A stretch of 33,636 nt of DNA from Nitrosomonadaceae bacterium (GCA_919902625.1 CAKKRO010000031.1:1-33636), one strand, 5' to 3'; positions 9,570 through 22,536 are shown, counted from the first letter of the stretch. Program-made: numbers and translations. Notes: generated by a model from the letters alone, not told the origin.

Positions 9570-10058
9570 ATGATTACTAATTTTACAGATTTCAGGTACG
9601 ACTAAGAACGCTACAAACCTGAACGTTTATTCTGTTCAGCCAGCTTACGGAAGTCATACGCCAGAATCCTGTTTTGTAAGAACCACACCATGATTGACGA
9701 TAATTACATTTCCTTGGCCGAATTTCCTTATTATCCGCAACTTAGATTTTCTTAGTTATAGATATCTTCTACATGCTAATTAATCGAATGGAAATTCTAG
9801 CATGCCGCTGATGCCCTAACAAGGAAAAATCATGATTTTTATAGCAATATTCCCCTGTTTATAAAATGGTATTGCTATTTTGACGCTTCCAAGAATTTCT
9901 TTTTAAAAGTAGAAAATCCTGCCTTATTTTATCTGGAGATTCCTGTCTCACGTCAGTAGTATCCCCAATCTATCCCTTGAAAAACACTTACCTTTGCATC
10001 TTTTCAAGAAGATTGCTGATCTATTGATTCGCCAGTTGCTGCGTGCAAAAAATTCGAA

Positions 10059-10238
10059 TTACACCAGTTTGATCAAAAGCATAATAAATAAAACAATCCC
10101 TATCATGGGAATAACGAAACTCATCCAGTCGGAAGACGTACCTTTAGGACTGTTTTTCACCATGTCCCGGGCTCTCGGGAACAGGATTACAATAAACATA
10201 ACCAATGCTAGTGCAGAAATAATTTTCATCCAGTCCAT
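10059..10238 (-). CDS. 59-aa small two-TM membrane protein (not in the supplied ORF track)
   Basis: Hand translation from the ATG at 10238: MDWMKIISALALVMFIVILFPRARDMVKNSPKGTSSDWMSFVIPMIGIVLFIMLLIKLV*. Two hydrophobic helices separated by a polar loop; coding-like composition. Confidence 0.65.
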   Translation of the reverse strand: MDWMKIISALALVMFIVILFPRARDMVKNSPKGTSSDWMSFVIPMIGIVLFIMLLIKLV

Positions 10239-10277
10239 AATTCTAAGAACCTTCCATAATCCTATCCACTCAAAACA

Positions 10278-10300
10278 AAACCCCGGTTAAACCGGGGTTT
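10278..10300 (-). terminator. Stem-loop downstream of the yccA-like gene, probable intrinsic terminator
   Basis: Perfect inverted repeat AAACCCCGGTT-A-AACCGGGGTTT; on the minus strand the stem ends in a T-rich tract; 26 bp after the 10326 stop. Confidence 0.8.
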
Positions 10301-10325
10301 CAGGAATTATCCAGGTATTTTGGAA

Positions 10326-10997
10326 TCAGTCATCATTACCCATAATACCCAGGATTTGTAATAAGCTGATAAAGATATTGAAAATTGTCATATACAATCC
10401 AATAGTCGCTAACACATAGTTGGTTTCACCACCATGAATAATCCGACTGGTATCATACAGAATGAAACCACTCATAATCATGATAACCACAGCGGAAATC
10501 ATTAATGACATAGCAGGTATCGCCAGGAAAATATTTGCTACTGCAGCAAGTAACACTAGCAAGAAACCCACCATCAAGAAACCACCCAGAAAACTAAAAT
10601 CTTTCCGTGTAGTCAGTGCATATGCAGACAAACCCATAAATATAACACCTGTGCCGCCCAACGATAGTGTAATGATATTCCCGCCATTAGGCAGAGAAGC
10701 ATACATGCTCAGTATCGGCCCCAATCCAAATCCCAGCATACCCGTAATCAGAAAGACAATCCCTATACCAGCAGTAGAGTTAGCAAAGCGGGGTAATACA
10801 AACATGGCAATTACCATACCACCAATGACGGATATCAGATAAGTCATCGGTGGCATATTCATAAACATTGAAATTGCCGCAGTAAGTCCACTGAACAATA
10901 ATGTCAGTGACAAAAGCATATATGTGTTACGTAATACTTTATTTGTTGCCAAAGCAGATGGCGATCTTTGAGCAACTGTTGAGTAATTTTGATTCAT
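10326..10997 (-). CDS. Bax inhibitor-1 / YccA family integral membrane protein
   Basis: Multiple TMs; YMLLSLTLLFSGLTAAI..., GFILYDTSRIIHGGETNYVLATIGLYMTIFNIFISLLQILGI. Confidence 0.93.
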   Translation of the reverse strand: MNQNYSTVAQRSPSALATNKVLRNTYMLLSLTLLFSGLTAAISMFMNMPPMTYLISVIGGMVIAMFVLPRFANSTAGIGIVFLITGMLGFGLGPILSMYASLPNGGNIITLSLGGTGVIFMGLSAYALTTRKDFSFLGGFLMVGFLLVLLAAVANIFLAIPAMSLMISAVVIMIMSGFILYDTSRIIHGGETNYVLATIGLYMTIFNIFISLLQILGIMGNDD

Positions 10998-11183
10998 TAT
11001 GCAATAGCCTCCAATTTAAAATTAATACCAAACCAATCTAACGAATAATAAGACCGCTACGCCTTGTATATAGTTCGTAGCATATCATGAAAAACACCCA
11101 TGCCAGTCTAAAACCACATAGCTCCCGTTTAGAAAACCAAGAAATCTAACTCACAGATTATGTTTATTTTTTTAATTACACTA

Positions 11184-11621
11184 TTATTCCTTACCTTTTG
11201 CTAAGGTAAAATTGTAGATAAGAAAGTATCCGCCTCGCTCTATCAAAGTAATGTTCAAATTAATAAGACCTGCATCAAAGTTTGCAGCGCCCGAATAATT
11301 AAGGCGTTTCTCACCCACAAGTGAAAATGCACTTACTGTACGTGAAAAATTAAGTTCCTGGATTGATCGGAATCGACCAAAGCTGCGATAAAAATTCATC
11401 AATTGGTCCAGCTGTTCGTCACTAACCGTCTGTTTGGCTTCAGGTGCCAAGTGGATCAGAAGCGCTTGTTTTTCCCAACTTGAGATCTCAGTCAGTATCT
11501 GAGCAACAGCAGGTTCTGCACTTTTACTGTAATAATCTTTTTCTCGATTGGTATAAAAATACAACATGATAACCAATGTCAGCAGTATAGCTATGATGAT
11601 ACGTAATGTCTGAATTTGCAT
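11184..11621 (-). CDS. Hypothetical membrane-anchored protein
   Basis: 145 aa; N-terminal TM (LRIIIAILLTLVIMLYFYT) then a soluble domain; 26 bp downstream of ruvB in the same direction; family not recognised. Confidence 0.6.
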   Translation of the reverse strand: MQIQTLRIIIAILLTLVIMLYFYTNREKDYYSKSAEPAVAQILTEISSWEKQALLIHLAPEAKQTVSDEQLDQLMNFYRSFGRFRSIQELNFSRTVSAFSLVGEKRLNYSGAANFDAGLINLNITLIERGGYFLIYNFTLAKGKE

Positions 11622-11647
11622 AAATTGTCGCTGATAAAATCAATTAA

Positions 11648-12694
11648 CTATAAATTATTTTCTTCCCAAAGATCGCCATTTAATCCATTTCTCGGTACAG
11701 TGAACCCGAAATGATGGTAAGTGGCTATAGTTACCATGCGGCCCCTTGGGGTACGTTTCAGGAATCCTTGCTGGATCAAATAGGGTTCCAACACATCTTC
11801 AATCGTGTCACGCTCTTCACTGATAGCCGCCGCAAGATTATCCACTCCGACCGGTCCGCCACTGAATTTCTCCAGTACCGCCAGCAGTAGTTTCCTATCC
11901 ATGACATCCAGGCCTATTGCATCCACGTCCAGCATGCTTAAAGCTGCATCAGCTACCGAATAAGTGACATGCCCGTCGGCTTTGACTTCAGCAAAGTCTC
12001 GCACACGGCGCAATAGCCGATTAACGATACGTGGCGTGCCGCGCGAGCGGCGTGCAATTTCAAACGCACCATCGGGTGATATTTTCACATTCAATAATCT
12101 TGCCGAACGGCTAACGATTTTGCTCAGTTCTTCCGGCGTGTAAAATTCCAGTCGCGAGACTATTCCAAAGCGATCACGCAGTGGATTAGTCAGCATACCG
12201 GCGCGCGTGGTTGCGCCAACCAGCGTGAACGGCGGCAAATCCAGTTTTACTGAACGCGCGGCCGGACCTTCACCAATCATGATATCCAGTTGATAGTCTT
12301 CCAATGCCGGATAAAGAATCTCTTCCACCATCGGGGAAAGGCGATGGATTTCATCTATAAATAGAACATCATTAGGCTCTAGGTTCGTCAGCAAAGCCGC
12401 TAAATCTCCCGGGCGTTCCAGAACCGGGCCAGAAGTTTGACGCAAATTAACCCCCATTTCTCGGGCAATAATGTGCGCCAGTGTAGTCTTACCTAGGCCG
12501 GGCGGACCGAATAACAGAACATGATCCAGCGCCTCGCGGCGATTCCTGGCAGCCTCGATGAAAATCTGCAATTGGCCACGAATTTTTTCCTGACCGACAT
12601 ATTCTTCCAGTTGTTTAGGTCGTAACGCACGCTCCAGAATTTCTTCCTGAGATGACGAGGATGCTGCAGTGATCAGTCGATCTGTTTCAATCAT
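11648..12694 (-). CDS. ruvB: Holliday junction branch migration ATPase RuvB
   Basis: [61 protein letters not shown]. Confidence 0.98.
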   Translation of the reverse strand: MIETDRLITAASSSSQEEILERALRPKQLEEYVGQEKIRGQLQIFIEAARNRREALDHVLLFGPPGLGKTTLAHIIAREMGVNLRQTSGPVLERPGDLAALLTNLEPNDVLFIDEIHRLSPMVEEILYPALEDYQLDIMIGEGPAARSVKLDLPPFTLVGATTRAGMLTNPLRDRFGIVSRLEFYTPEELSKIVSRSARLLNVKISPDGAFEIARRSRGTPRIVNRLLRRVRDFAEVKADGHVTYSVADAALSMLDVDAIGLDVMDRKLLLAVLEKFSGGPVGVDNLAAAISEERDTIEDVLEPYLIQQGFLKRTPRGRMVTIATYHHFGFTVPRNGLNGDLWEENNL

Positions 12695-12717
12695 TAATCA
12701 GTCCGTGTATATTCTTG

Positions 12718-13302
12718 TTACTTTTCCTTTGATAACAACTGTAGCGCTTGCCGTATGCCATCGGATACCGTAGCATTTGCAGATACTTGCTTGATAGCCC
12801 AACTGGCTTCCCGATCATTATAGCCCAACGATAACAATGCATTAAGTATGTCACTGTTATTACTGGGTGTTGATAAGGCTTGGTCTAAATTGATAACCGT
12901 GGCATCTAGTTTATCGCGTAACTCCAGTAACAAACGTTCAGCCGTTTTTTTTCCAATACCGGGCACTCTGATGAGCCGCGCACTATCTTGGGTTGCCACA
13001 GCGTGGTGCAAATCGGATACGCTCAGGCCGGATAAAAGAGCTAACGCGGTTCTTGCACCTACGCCAGAAATTTTCACCAGCTGGCGAAAAGTTTGACGCT
13101 CTGATTCCGTTGCAAAACCAAACAACAAATGCATATCCTCACGTATCACAAGATGTGTATACAGTGTAGTTTGCATTCCAATCGCCGGAAGATCATAAAA
13201 GGTACTCATCGGAACATCCACTTCATAGCCGACCCCCTGCACATCCAGCAATACCTGCGGCGGATGTTTTTCCAGCAATATGCCGGTTAGTCGCCCAATC
13301 AT
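12718..13302 (-). CDS. ruvA: Holliday junction branch migration protein RuvA
   Basis: Conserved start [28 protein letters not shown] at ATG 13302; the ORF-track start at 13386 is a TTG inside ruvC. HhH motifs [17 protein letters not shown] and [20 protein letters not shown]. Confidence 0.96.
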   Translation of the reverse strand: MIGRLTGILLEKHPPQVLLDVQGVGYEVDVPMSTFYDLPAIGMQTTLYTHLVIREDMHLLFGFATESERQTFRQLVKISGVGARTALALLSGLSVSDLHHAVATQDSARLIRVPGIGKKTAERLLLELRDKLDATVINLDQALSTPSNNSDILNALLSLGYNDREASWAIKQVSANATVSDGIRQALQLLSKEK

Positions 13303-13817
13303 ACCAATCGTCCTCGTTTCATACGGTAACCTGTGGTTGCAATCCGTCCCAACCCAAGCCCACCATGGGCATGACATATGGCACAAGCTAACGCATCTGC
13401 CGCATCAGCACTTGGATTGCTGGCCAGATGAAGCAGCCGCATAACCATTTCCTGCACTTGTTCTTTTTTTGCGTGACCATTACCCACAACGGCCTGTTTT
13501 ATTTGCAGTGCTGTATATTCAGCAACCATCAGATTATTCATCACCGCTGCACAGATAGCCGCGCCACGCGCCTGACCCAACAACAATGTTGATTTAGGAT
13601 TGATATTGACAAAAACTTGTTCAATGGCAACATGCTCAGGTTGATATTGCGTGATGACTTCATTCAAGTTATCCAGAATCAACTTGAGCCTGAAAGGTAA
13701 CTCACCCTCGGATGTCTTAACGCAACCGCTGCTGACATAGGTCAAATTGCCCCCGTTTTTATCAATTACGCCAAAACCAGTAATACGTAAACCAGGATCT
13801 ATGCCAAGAATACGGAT
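13299..13817 (-). CDS. ruvC: Crossover junction endodeoxyribonuclease RuvC (non-canonical start proposed; see findings)
   Basis: The ORF track starts at a TTG (13745), but the same frame upstream encodes (I)[31 protein letters not shown], the conserved RuvC N-terminus with the catalytic Asp. Also [27 protein letters not shown] and [14 protein letters not shown]. Confidence 0.93.
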   Translation of the reverse strand: MRILGIDPGLRITGFGVIDKNGGNLTYVSSGCVKTSEGELPFRLKLILDNLNEVITQYQPEHVAIEQVFVNINPKSTLLLGQARGAAICAAVMNNLMVAEYTALQIKQAVVGNGHAKKEQVQEMVMRLLHLASNPSADAADALACAICHAHGGLGLGRIATTGYRMKRGRLV

Positions 13818-13841
13818 TTTGCCACCTGCCAGTATGAATTC

Positions 13842-14567
13842 TTATTCATCAAGGACTGCTGTTGTATATACCTCTTGCACATCATCAAGATTTTCCAGAG
13901 CATCCAGCAACTTCTGCATTTTTACCGCGTCATCACCTGTTAATATCGCTTCATTGCTTGGTTTCATGGTCACCTCAGCCAATTCAGCCTTAAAACCCGC
14001 TTCCTCCAATGCTTCTTTAACCGTTATGAACTCATAAGGAGCAGTAATCACTTCGATACTACCGTCGTCATTACTAACCACATCTTCAGCCCCGCCTTCC
14101 AATGCAGCTTCCATGAGCTTATCTTCATTGGTACCTGGCGCAAAAATTAATTGACCGCAATGCTTAAACAAAAAACTGACCGAACCATCGGTACCCAGAT
14201 TACCGCCATACTTGGTAAAAGCATGGCGCACATCAGCCACCGTACGGACACGATTATCCGTCATGCAATCAACCATTACAGCAGCACCCGCTATCCCATA
14301 GCCTTCATAACGGATCTCTTCATAATCGACCCCTTCCAGGTCCCCGCTGCCGCGTTTAATTGCACGCTCTACATTATCCTTGGGCATATTCTGATCATAT
14401 GCTTTATCCATCGCCAAGCGTAAACGCGGGTTACTGTCTGGATCCCCGCCACCCATCCGGGCAGCTACCGTTATTTCTTTGATGAGACGCGTAAACACCT
14501 TACCGCGCTTGGCATCCTGCGCGGCTTTTTTGTGTTTAATATTAGCCCATTTGCTATGACCTGCCAT
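13842..14567 (-). CDS. yebC: YebC/PmpR family DNA-binding regulatory protein (TACO1-like)
   Basis: [52 protein letters not shown]. Confidence 0.97.
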   Translation of the reverse strand: MAGHSKWANIKHKKAAQDAKRGKVFTRLIKEITVAARMGGGDPDSNPRLRLAMDKAYDQNMPKDNVERAIKRGSGDLEGVDYEEIRYEGYGIAGAAVMVDCMTDNRVRTVADVRHAFTKYGGNLGTDGSVSFLFKHCGQLIFAPGTNEDKLMEAALEGGAEDVVSNDDGSIEVITAPYEFITVKEALEEAGFKAELAEVTMKPSNEAILTGDDAVKMQKLLDALENLDDVQEVYTTAVLDE

Positions 14568-14723
14568 TTGTTGTGCCCTTTACTAAAGTAGGTTTATATT
14601 ACCACCCCACACTCCGTGGATAAAGTATCACACCTTACCTCAATAAAATAAGCATGTGCATTTCTGTATAACCAATTACTGATCGTAAAACCACATTCAA
14701 TTCGAACCTCTATCAGATTCAAT

Positions 14724-16571
14724 TTACTCAACCGTCACTGCTTTTGCCAGATTTCTTGGTTTATCCACATCAGTACCCCGTTCTAAAGCAACATGGTAAG
14801 CCAATAACTGCAGCGGAATGGTATGCAGAATCGGACTCAGTAAACCTGCATGCTCCGCTAACCGGATGACATGCAGATTCTCACCTTGCGTTATATGGGA
14901 ATCTGCATCAGCAAATACATAGAGCTCACCGCCTCGCGCATGCACCTCCTGCAGGTTTGATTTAAGCTTACCCAGCAACTGATCATTGGGCGCAATGGCA
15001 ACAACAGGCATTTCACTGTCCACTAAAGCCAATGGACCGTGTTTCAATTCTCCCGCAGCATAAGCTTCAGCATGAATATACGAAATCTCCTTGAGCTTAA
15101 GCGCTCCTTCCATAGCAATAGGATAATGAACACCTCTTCCGAGAAATAATGCATGACGCTTTTGTGCAAAACGCTTGGCCCAAATCCTGACCTGTGGCTC
15201 GACTTGTAATGCGTGTTGCAAAGCCACTGGCAGATGCCTTAGCGACGCGATCATCCGTTGTTCATCTTCACTGGACAGTTTATGGCGCATCTTTGCCAGT
15301 GTCACCGTCAGCAGCAACAACGAAGCCAATTGTGTCGTAAATGCTTTGGTTGAGGCCACACCAATCTCTGGACCAGCTCGAGTGAGGAAACGTAAATCAG
15401 TCTGTCGTATCAAGGCACTTTCCGGCACATTACAAATAGCAAGGCTATATTGATGACCCAGCTTCTTTGCATAATTCAGTGCCGCCAAAGTATCGGCAGT
15501 TTCGCCCGATTGAGAAATGCCGATCACTAACGTGTTTGGATCTGTAACGGGATTACGGTATCGATATTCGCTGGCAATCTCGACGTTGCATGGTAAACCG
15601 GCAACAGTTTCCAGCCAATATCGAGCCACCAGACCCGCATGATAGCTGGTGCCGCATGCCAGAATCAGAATATGATTGATGCTGGAAAATATTTCTTCCG
15701 CTTCACTGCCAAATAAATTGGGGGAAATAGATTGCGCATTGAATACCATCTCCAGCGTATTAGCCACAGCGCTTGGTTGCTCAAATATTTCCTTTTGCAT
15801 GAAGTGTGCATACGGCCCCAGCCCAATCGCTTCATTGGATAAATGGCTTTCATGGACGGCACGCTCAACCGCTTCACCTAAGTGATTGCGCAAACAATTC
15901 ACAATTCGATAACCACGGCTACTCAATTCAGCGACATCACCCTCTTCCAGATAAATGATATCGCGCGTGGTTTGCAACAAGGCAGAAGTATCCGAAGCTA
16001 CATAATTGCCGCTCTTCCCTATACCCAATAATAAGGGGGCTCCATTGCGCGCAACAACAATACGTTCCGGATGTGCTTCTTCCATTACAGCTATTGCATA
16101 AGCGCCTTGTAATTCTGCGATGGATAAACAAACTGCCTGAAATAAATCGGTGACTTGCTCAAGATTAAAAGCTATCAGATGTGCGATCACTTCGGTATCC
16201 GTATCTGATGAAAACTTGAATCCCTTGTTTATTAGATGAGATCGTATGGCTTCGTGATTCTCTATGATTCCATTATGCACAACAGCAATTCTAGAAATCT
16301 CTCCAGAGAAATGAGGGTGCGCATTACGTTCAGAAGGCTCCCCATGTGTTGCCCAGCGGGTATGGGCTATGCCTGCCAGTCCTTGTGCTCTCTGCTGTGC
16401 CACAAGTTTGCTGAGTTCAGTCACACGACCCGTGGTGCGCACTCTTTGTAACCCATGATTGGTTACCACCAGCCCTGCCGAGTCGTATCCTCTATATTCC
16501 AAGCGTAGCAGGCCTTCCAGCAGAACGGGAACTACATTTGCATGAGCAATAGCACCAATTATTCCGCACAT
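14724..16571 (-). CDS. glmS: Glutamine-fructose-6-phosphate aminotransferase (isomerizing)
   Basis: [10 protein letters not shown]-terminus, [47 protein letters not shown]-terminal [11 protein letters not shown]. Confidence 0.98.
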   Translation of the reverse strand: MCGIIGAIAHANVVPVLLEGLLRLEYRGYDSAGLVVTNHGLQRVRTTGRVTELSKLVAQQRAQGLAGIAHTRWATHGEPSERNAHPHFSGEISRIAVVHNGIIENHEAIRSHLINKGFKFSSDTDTEVIAHLIAFNLEQVTDLFQAVCLSIAELQGAYAIAVMEEAHPERIVVARNGAPLLLGIGKSGNYVASDTSALLQTTRDIIYLEEGDVAELSSRGYRIVNCLRNHLGEAVERAVHESHLSNEAIGLGPYAHFMQKEIFEQPSAVANTLEMVFNAQSISPNLFGSEAEEIFSSINHILILACGTSYHAGLVARYWLETVAGLPCNVEIASEYRYRNPVTDPNTLVIGISQSGETADTLAALNYAKKLGHQYSLAICNVPESALIRQTDLRFLTRAGPEIGVASTKAFTTQLASLLLLTVTLAKMRHKLSSEDEQRMIASLRHLPVALQHALQVEPQVRIWAKRFAQKRHALFLGRGVHYPIAMEGALKLKEISYIHAEAYAAGELKHGPLALVDSEMPVVAIAPNDQLLGKLKSNLQEVHARGGELYVFADADSHITQGENLHVIRLAEHAGLLSPILHTIPLQLLAYHVALERGTDVDKPRNLAKAVTVE

Positions 16572-16629
16572 TTCAGATTCTTCCCTTCACGCCGTTTGTC
16601 CGAATAGAACGATTGATAACGTGTCATCA

Positions 16630-18039
16630 TTACTTTTTCGATTTTACCGGGCGCTTCCATTCAGTAAAACTAACTTGCTTGGTTCTCGTTACGGTCAAAG
16701 CACCTTCCGGAGTATTTCTCGTAATCGTTGATCCAGCACCAATTGTTGAGCCTTTAGAAATTTTGACCGGTGCCACAAGCTGTGTACCTGATCCTATAAA
16801 TACGTCATCTTCGATAATAGTCTGATGCTTATTAGCGCCATCATAATTACAAGTAATTGTTCCAGCACCGATATTGACATTTTCCCCAACAATAGAATCA
16901 CCAATATAACTTAAGTGATTCGCCTTGCTGCCCAATCCAACCTGGCTATTCTTGACTTCCACAAAATTACCAATATGCACTCTGTTGGAAAGTTTACTAC
17001 CTGGACGAATGCGGGCATAAGGGCCTATCTTGCAATTTTCGCCTATTTCAGTATCTTCAATCAGGCTATAGGGAAGAATCACAGTTTTCGCAGCCACTGT
17101 TACATTCTTTAATATGCAGTGCGCTCCCACCTGCACAGCATCATTCAATTTGACGGCTCCTTCAAAAATACAATTGATATCAATTTCAACATCGGACCCG
17201 CACACAAGCTCTCCGCGTATATCAATACGTGCCGGATCAGATAAACCAACCCCCCTATCCAGAAGCTTGTCGGCATACACCTTCTGATAGATCCGTTCAA
17301 GCTCGGCCAGTTGGCGTCTATTATTAACGCCCATCACTTCCCAGAGATTTTCTGGTTGTGAAGATGCGACATAAACATTCTGCTTTACAGCTATTGCAAT
17401 AATATCTGTCAGATAATATTCATGCTGCATGTTATTGTTTTCAAGTTTTGGCAACCATTCATGTAAATAAACATTGGGTATCAGCATAACCCCGGTGTTA
17501 ATTTCATGGATGGCCTGTTGTTCAGCGTCGGCGTCTTTTTGTTCAATGATAGCTATGATTGTTCTTGTTTCAGAGTCACGCACAATTCTGCCATATCCGA
17601 ATGGATCTTCGACTACTGCAGTTAATAATGCACAATATTTTCCTCGTGCTATGACTATCAGTTCTCGAAGTGTATGGATACTGACTAATGGAACATCCCC
17701 ATACAGCACAAGTGTCAAACCATCTTTATCCAGATGAGACTGCACTTGCATGACCGCATGCCCCGTACCCAATTGGCGCTCTTGCATTACCCAGGTCAAA
17801 TCGTCACCAACGATCGATCGCTGAATCAGCTCACCGCCATGACCTATGACAATGCAGATTTTATTGGGCGATAACAACCGGGCGGTATTAATGACATGTA
17901 GGAGTAATGGATTTCCCGCCAAAGTATGTAACACCTTGGGTAACGAGGATTGCATGCGTTTTCCGGCGCCTGCTGCGAGTATTACAATATTAAGCTTTGA
18001 CACAACATTGATCGTCTTTCTCAAATTTGGATAAACCAA
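16630..18039 (-). CDS. glmU: Bifunctional N-acetylglucosamine-1-phosphate uridyltransferase / glucosamine-1-phosphate acetyltransferase
   Basis: IVILAAGAGKRMQSSLPKVLHTLAGNPLL; left-handed beta-helix repeats; GAGTITCNYDGANKHQTIIEDDVFIGSGTQLVAPV. The likely start is an internal codon before KLNIVILAAG. Confidence 0.97.
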   Translation of the reverse strand: MVYPNLRKTINVVSKLNIVILAAGAGKRMQSSLPKVLHTLAGNPLLLHVINTARLLSPNKICIVIGHGGELIQRSIVGDDLTWVMQERQLGTGHAVMQVQSHLDKDGLTLVLYGDVPLVSIHTLRELIVIARGKYCALLTAVVEDPFGYGRIVRDSETRTIIAIIEQKDADAEQQAIHEINTGVMLIPNVYLHEWLPKLENNNMQHEYYLTDIIAIAVKQNVYVASSQPENLWEVMGVNNRRQLAELERIYQKVYADKLLDRGVGLSDPARIDIRGELVCGSDVEIDINCIFEGAVKLNDAVQVGAHCILKNVTVAAKTVILPYSLIEDTEIGENCKIGPYARIRPGSKLSNRVHIGNFVEVKNSQVGLGSKANHLSYIGDSIVGENVNIGAGTITCNYDGANKHQTIIEDDVFIGSGTQLVAPVKISKGSTIGAGSTITRNTPEGALTVTRTKQVSFTEWKRPVKSKK

Positions 18040-18212
18040 TTAACATTGATGAGTAGCCTCATGAGAATCTGTAAAAAAATATTCTGCGAATAATCAAAAC
18101 AGTTCTATTGAGTTCTATTGTAGTTCGATACTTTGCCTTCCATTAAACATTTTTAGTATCCTAAAGATACTTGTTTCTGGATATCGGCAGCGCAAATCCA
18201 TGTAACAGACAC

Positions 18213-18240
18213 AAAAAAGGCGACACTCGTCGCCTTTTTT
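18213..18240 (-). terminator. Intrinsic terminator after atpC (end of the ATP synthase operon)
   Basis: Perfect 12-bp inverted repeat AAAAAAGGCGAC-ACTC-GTCGCCTTTTTT with a T-tract, 20 bp beyond the atpC stop. Confidence 0.93.
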
Positions 18241-18259
18241 GCTAGTTAAGTAATTTAGG

Positions 18260-18682
18260 TTAATGTCCACGTTTTCTTAGTTTATCAATCGCGGCTAATT
18301 GCGCTACAGCTTCCATCAATTCTGCCTGTGCCTTCGCATAATCCAATTCAGATTCTCGATTTTTCATGGCTTCTTCAGCTGCTCGTTTTGCTTCGATAGC
18401 TTTTGCTTCATCAAGATCATGGCTACGCACAGCGGTGTCAGCCAAAATGGTAACAATATCGGGTTGAACTTCTAACAAGCCACCCGATACATAAACAAGT
18501 TCCTCTTCTTTTAATTGCGCTTTGATACGCACCATTCCAGATTTGATTCTTGTCAACATGGGTGTATGACGCGGATAAATGCCTACCTCGCCCATTTGTG
18601 CCGGTGCTACTAAAAACTCCACCGGACCAGAGTAAATCGACTCTTCCGCACTAACGATATCAAGATGAAAAATGATGCCCAT
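18260..18682 (-). CDS. atpC: F1Fo ATP synthase epsilon subunit
   Basis: [45 protein letters not shown]. Confidence 0.97.
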   Translation of the reverse strand: MGIIFHLDIVSAEESIYSGPVEFLVAPAQMGEVGIYPRHTPMLTRIKSGMVRIKAQLKEEELVYVSGGLLEVQPDIVTILADTAVRSHDLDEAKAIEAKRAAEEAMKNRESELDYAKAQAELMEAVAQLAAIDKLRKRGH

Positions 18683-18699
18683 TGATATGATCTCTATAT

Positions 18700-20088
<1,389 letters not shown>

Positions 20089-20106
20089 CTAAATACTAAA
20101 AATGTT

Positions 20107-20991
20107 TTAAACAGCCGCCGCGCCCCCGACGATCTCCGACAATTCCTTGGTAATTGCCGCTTGCCGGGACTTATTGTAAATCAATGTCAGCTCATCAATG
20201 ACACTTCCTGCATTATCTGATGCAGCCTTCATAGCCACCATTCTTGCAGATTGCTCAGATGCCATATTCTCAGTGACTGCCTGATATATCAGCGCTTCCA
20301 CATAACGTACCATGATATCGTCTATAACTGGTTTTGCTTCTGGCTCATAGATGTAATCCCATGTGATTTTTGGCTTATCATCATTAGGCTCTTCACTTTG
20401 TATACGCTCATCAGTCAGCGGAAGCAGTTGTTCCATCACCGGTTCTTGCTTCATGGTATTTATAAATCGATTATAAAAAATATATACCCGATCAAACTGA
20501 TCCTGCGTATAACCATCTAACACTACTTTAACTGCACCTATGAGTTTTGCCATGTCGGGTGTATCACCCAATCCCACGACTTGGGAAGTAACATTAGCAT
20601 TGATTCGACTCATAAAACCCAAGCCTTTGTTACCGATACAACACACTTCTATTTGCTCGCCTTCTGATTGCCAGACCTTCATTTGACTCAAAGCTCTACG
20701 CAAAATATTTGTGTTCAAACCACCACAAAGTCCTTTATCAGAAGTCACAATGATGATACCAACACGTTTGACCGTATCCCTCTCGATCAGAAAAGGATGC
20801 CGATACTCTGTATTTGCCCGGCTCATATGTGCCGCGACAGTACGGATTTTCTCTCCGTAAGGTCGTGCTTTTTTCATACGATCCTGAGCCTTACGCATTT
20901 TAGATGCTGCCACCATTTCCATAGCGCGCGTTATCTTTTGCGTATTTTTTACGCTTTTTATTTTATTGCGTACTTCTCTGCTGCCTGCCAT
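20107..20991 (-). CDS. atpG: F1Fo ATP synthase gamma subunit
   Basis: [36 protein letters not shown] and C-terminal [22 protein letters not shown]. Confidence 0.98.
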   Translation of the reverse strand: MAGSREVRNKIKSVKNTQKITRAMEMVAASKMRKAQDRMKKARPYGEKIRTVAAHMSRANTEYRHPFLIERDTVKRVGIIIVTSDKGLCGGLNTNILRRALSQMKVWQSEGEQIEVCCIGNKGLGFMSRINANVTSQVVGLGDTPDMAKLIGAVKVVLDGYTQDQFDRVYIFYNRFINTMKQEPVMEQLLPLTDERIQSEEPNDDKPKITWDYIYEPEAKPVIDDIMVRYVEALIYQAVTENMASEQSARMVAMKAASDNAGSVIDELTLIYNKSRQAAITKELSEIVGGAAAV

Positions 20992-20994
20992 CGC

Positions 20995-22536
20995 TTAATA
21001 AGTTCCGTTTTGCTTGAAGTCTTGAATAGCCGCTGTCAATTCTTTTTCTGTTTCAGCATCGAGCTCTTTATTCCTTTCTATCTTGTCAAGAATTGCACCA
21101 TGTTGGCCACGTATATAGCTTTTCAAGGCAGATTCAAATGCCAATGCCCGCTTTACTTCAACATCGTCGTAATAACCGTTATTGATCGCAAACAAAGTAA
21201 GCGCCATTTCGGATACGCTTAATGTTGCATATTGAGGTTGCTTCATAAGCTCGGTTGCCATTTTCCCGCGCTCAAGCTGTTTACGGGTCGCTTCATCCAG
21301 ATCGGATGCAAACTGAGCAAATGCTGCCAACTCACGATATTGCGCCAACGCCAGACGTATACCGCCACCTAATTTTTTAATAACCTTCGTTTGCGCTGCA
21401 CCGCCCACACGTGAAACTGACACACCCGCATTAATAGCTGGGCGTATACCTGCATTGAACAAATCTGTTTCCAGAAATATTTGTCCATCGGTAATCGAAA
21501 TCACGTTTGTTGGCACAAAGGCAGTTACGTCACCCGCTTGTGTTTCAATGATTGGCAAAGCGGTCAACGATCCCGTCTTACCTTTTACCGCGCCATTTGT
21601 AGCTTTTTCTACATAGGCAGCACTCACTCTTGCCGCCCTCTCCAAGAGGCGCGAATGCAGATAAAACACATCGCCTGGATACGCCTCCCGTCCTGGAGGA
21701 CGTCTTAACAGCAATGAAATCTGCCGGTATGCCCAAGCCTGTTTCGTCAAGTCATCATAAACAATCAGAGCATCCTGACCTTTGTCACGGAAATACTCGC
21801 CCATGGTACATCCTGAGTAGGGCGCAATAAATTGCATAGCTGCCGACTCTGATGCCGTTGCCGCCACCACAATGGTATATTCCATTGCACCATGTTCTTC
21901 CAGTTTACGTACCACGTTTGCAATCGAAGATGCTTTCTGTCCGACCGCAACATAAATACAGAACATGTTCTGGCCTTTCTGATTGATAATCGCATCAATG
22001 GCTACGGCAGTTTTTCCTGTCTGACGATCGCCGATAATCAATTCACGCTGGCCACGCCCGACCGGCACCATTGAATCTACTGATTTCAGTCCGGTCTGAA
22101 CAGGCTGATCAACAGATTGCCGCCAGATAACGCCCGGTGCAATTTTCTCGATAGGCTCCGATCTCTCCGCTGTGATCGGCCCTTTACCATCTATCGGCTG
22201 TCCTAACGCATTCACAACACGACCCAGCAAACCCTCGCCAACAGGCACTTCCAGAATACGTCCCGTACATTTAACGGTATCGCCTTCACAAATATGCTCA
22301 TAAGCGCCCATAATAACCGCGCCTACTGAATCACGTTCGAGATTCAGCGCCAAGCCAAATGTATTACCTGGAAATTCCAACATTTCACCTTGCATCACAT
22401 CTGACAAGCCGTGAATGCGCACAATACCGTCTGTGACGGATACAATTGTTCCTTGCGTACGAACTTCTGCTGTATCAGCAAGTCCTTCTATCCTCTTTTT
22501 AATCAGCTCACTGATTTCGGATGGATTTAACTGCAT
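20995..22536 (-). CDS. atpA: F1Fo ATP synthase alpha subunit
   Basis: [75 protein letters not shown]. Confidence 0.99.
   Translation of the reverse strand: MQLNPSEISELIKKRIEGLADTAEVRTQGTIVSVTDGIVRIHGLSDVMQGEMLEFPGNTFGLALNLERDSVGAVIMGAYEHICEGDTVKCTGRILEVPVGEGLLGRVVNALGQPIDGKGPITAERSEPIEKIAPGVIWRQSVDQPVQTGLKSVDSMVPVGRGQRELIIGDRQTGKTAVAIDAIINQKGQNMFCIYVAVGQKASSIANVVRKLEEHGAMEYTIVVAATASESAAMQFIAPYSGCTMGEYFRDKGQDALIVYDDLTKQAWAYRQISLLLRRPPGREAYPGDVFYLHSRLLERAARVSAAYVEKATNGAVKGKTGSLTALPIIETQAGDVTAFVPTNVISITDGQIFLETDLFNAGIRPAINAGVSVSRVGGAAQTKVIKKLGGGIRLALAQYRELAAFAQFASDLDEATRKQLERGKMATELMKQPQYATLSVSEMALTLFAINNGYYDDVEVKRALAFESALKSYIRGQHGAILDKIERNKELDAETEKELTAAIQDFKQNGTY

Noticed and set aside
9994-10290. 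Plus-strand ORF of 98 aa
   Set aside because: The opposite strand carries a more convincing 59-aa membrane protein, and this ORF runs through the terminator hairpin.
10462-10842. Plus-strand ORF of 126 aa
   Set aside because: Antisense to the yccA/Bax-inhibitor gene; Ile/Pro/Thr-rich complement of a membrane protein sequence.
13303-13386. ORF-track N-terminal extension of RuvA ([15 protein letters not shown]...)
   Set aside because: This is ruvC sequence in another frame starting at a TTG; the conserved RuvA start MIGRLTG is at 13302 with the usual ATGA overlap with ruvC.
20668-21222. Plus-strand ORF of 184 aa
   Set aside because: Lies fully antisense to atpG/atpA, whose products are unmistakable; low-complexity, Cys/His/Phe-rich translation typical of a shadow ORF.
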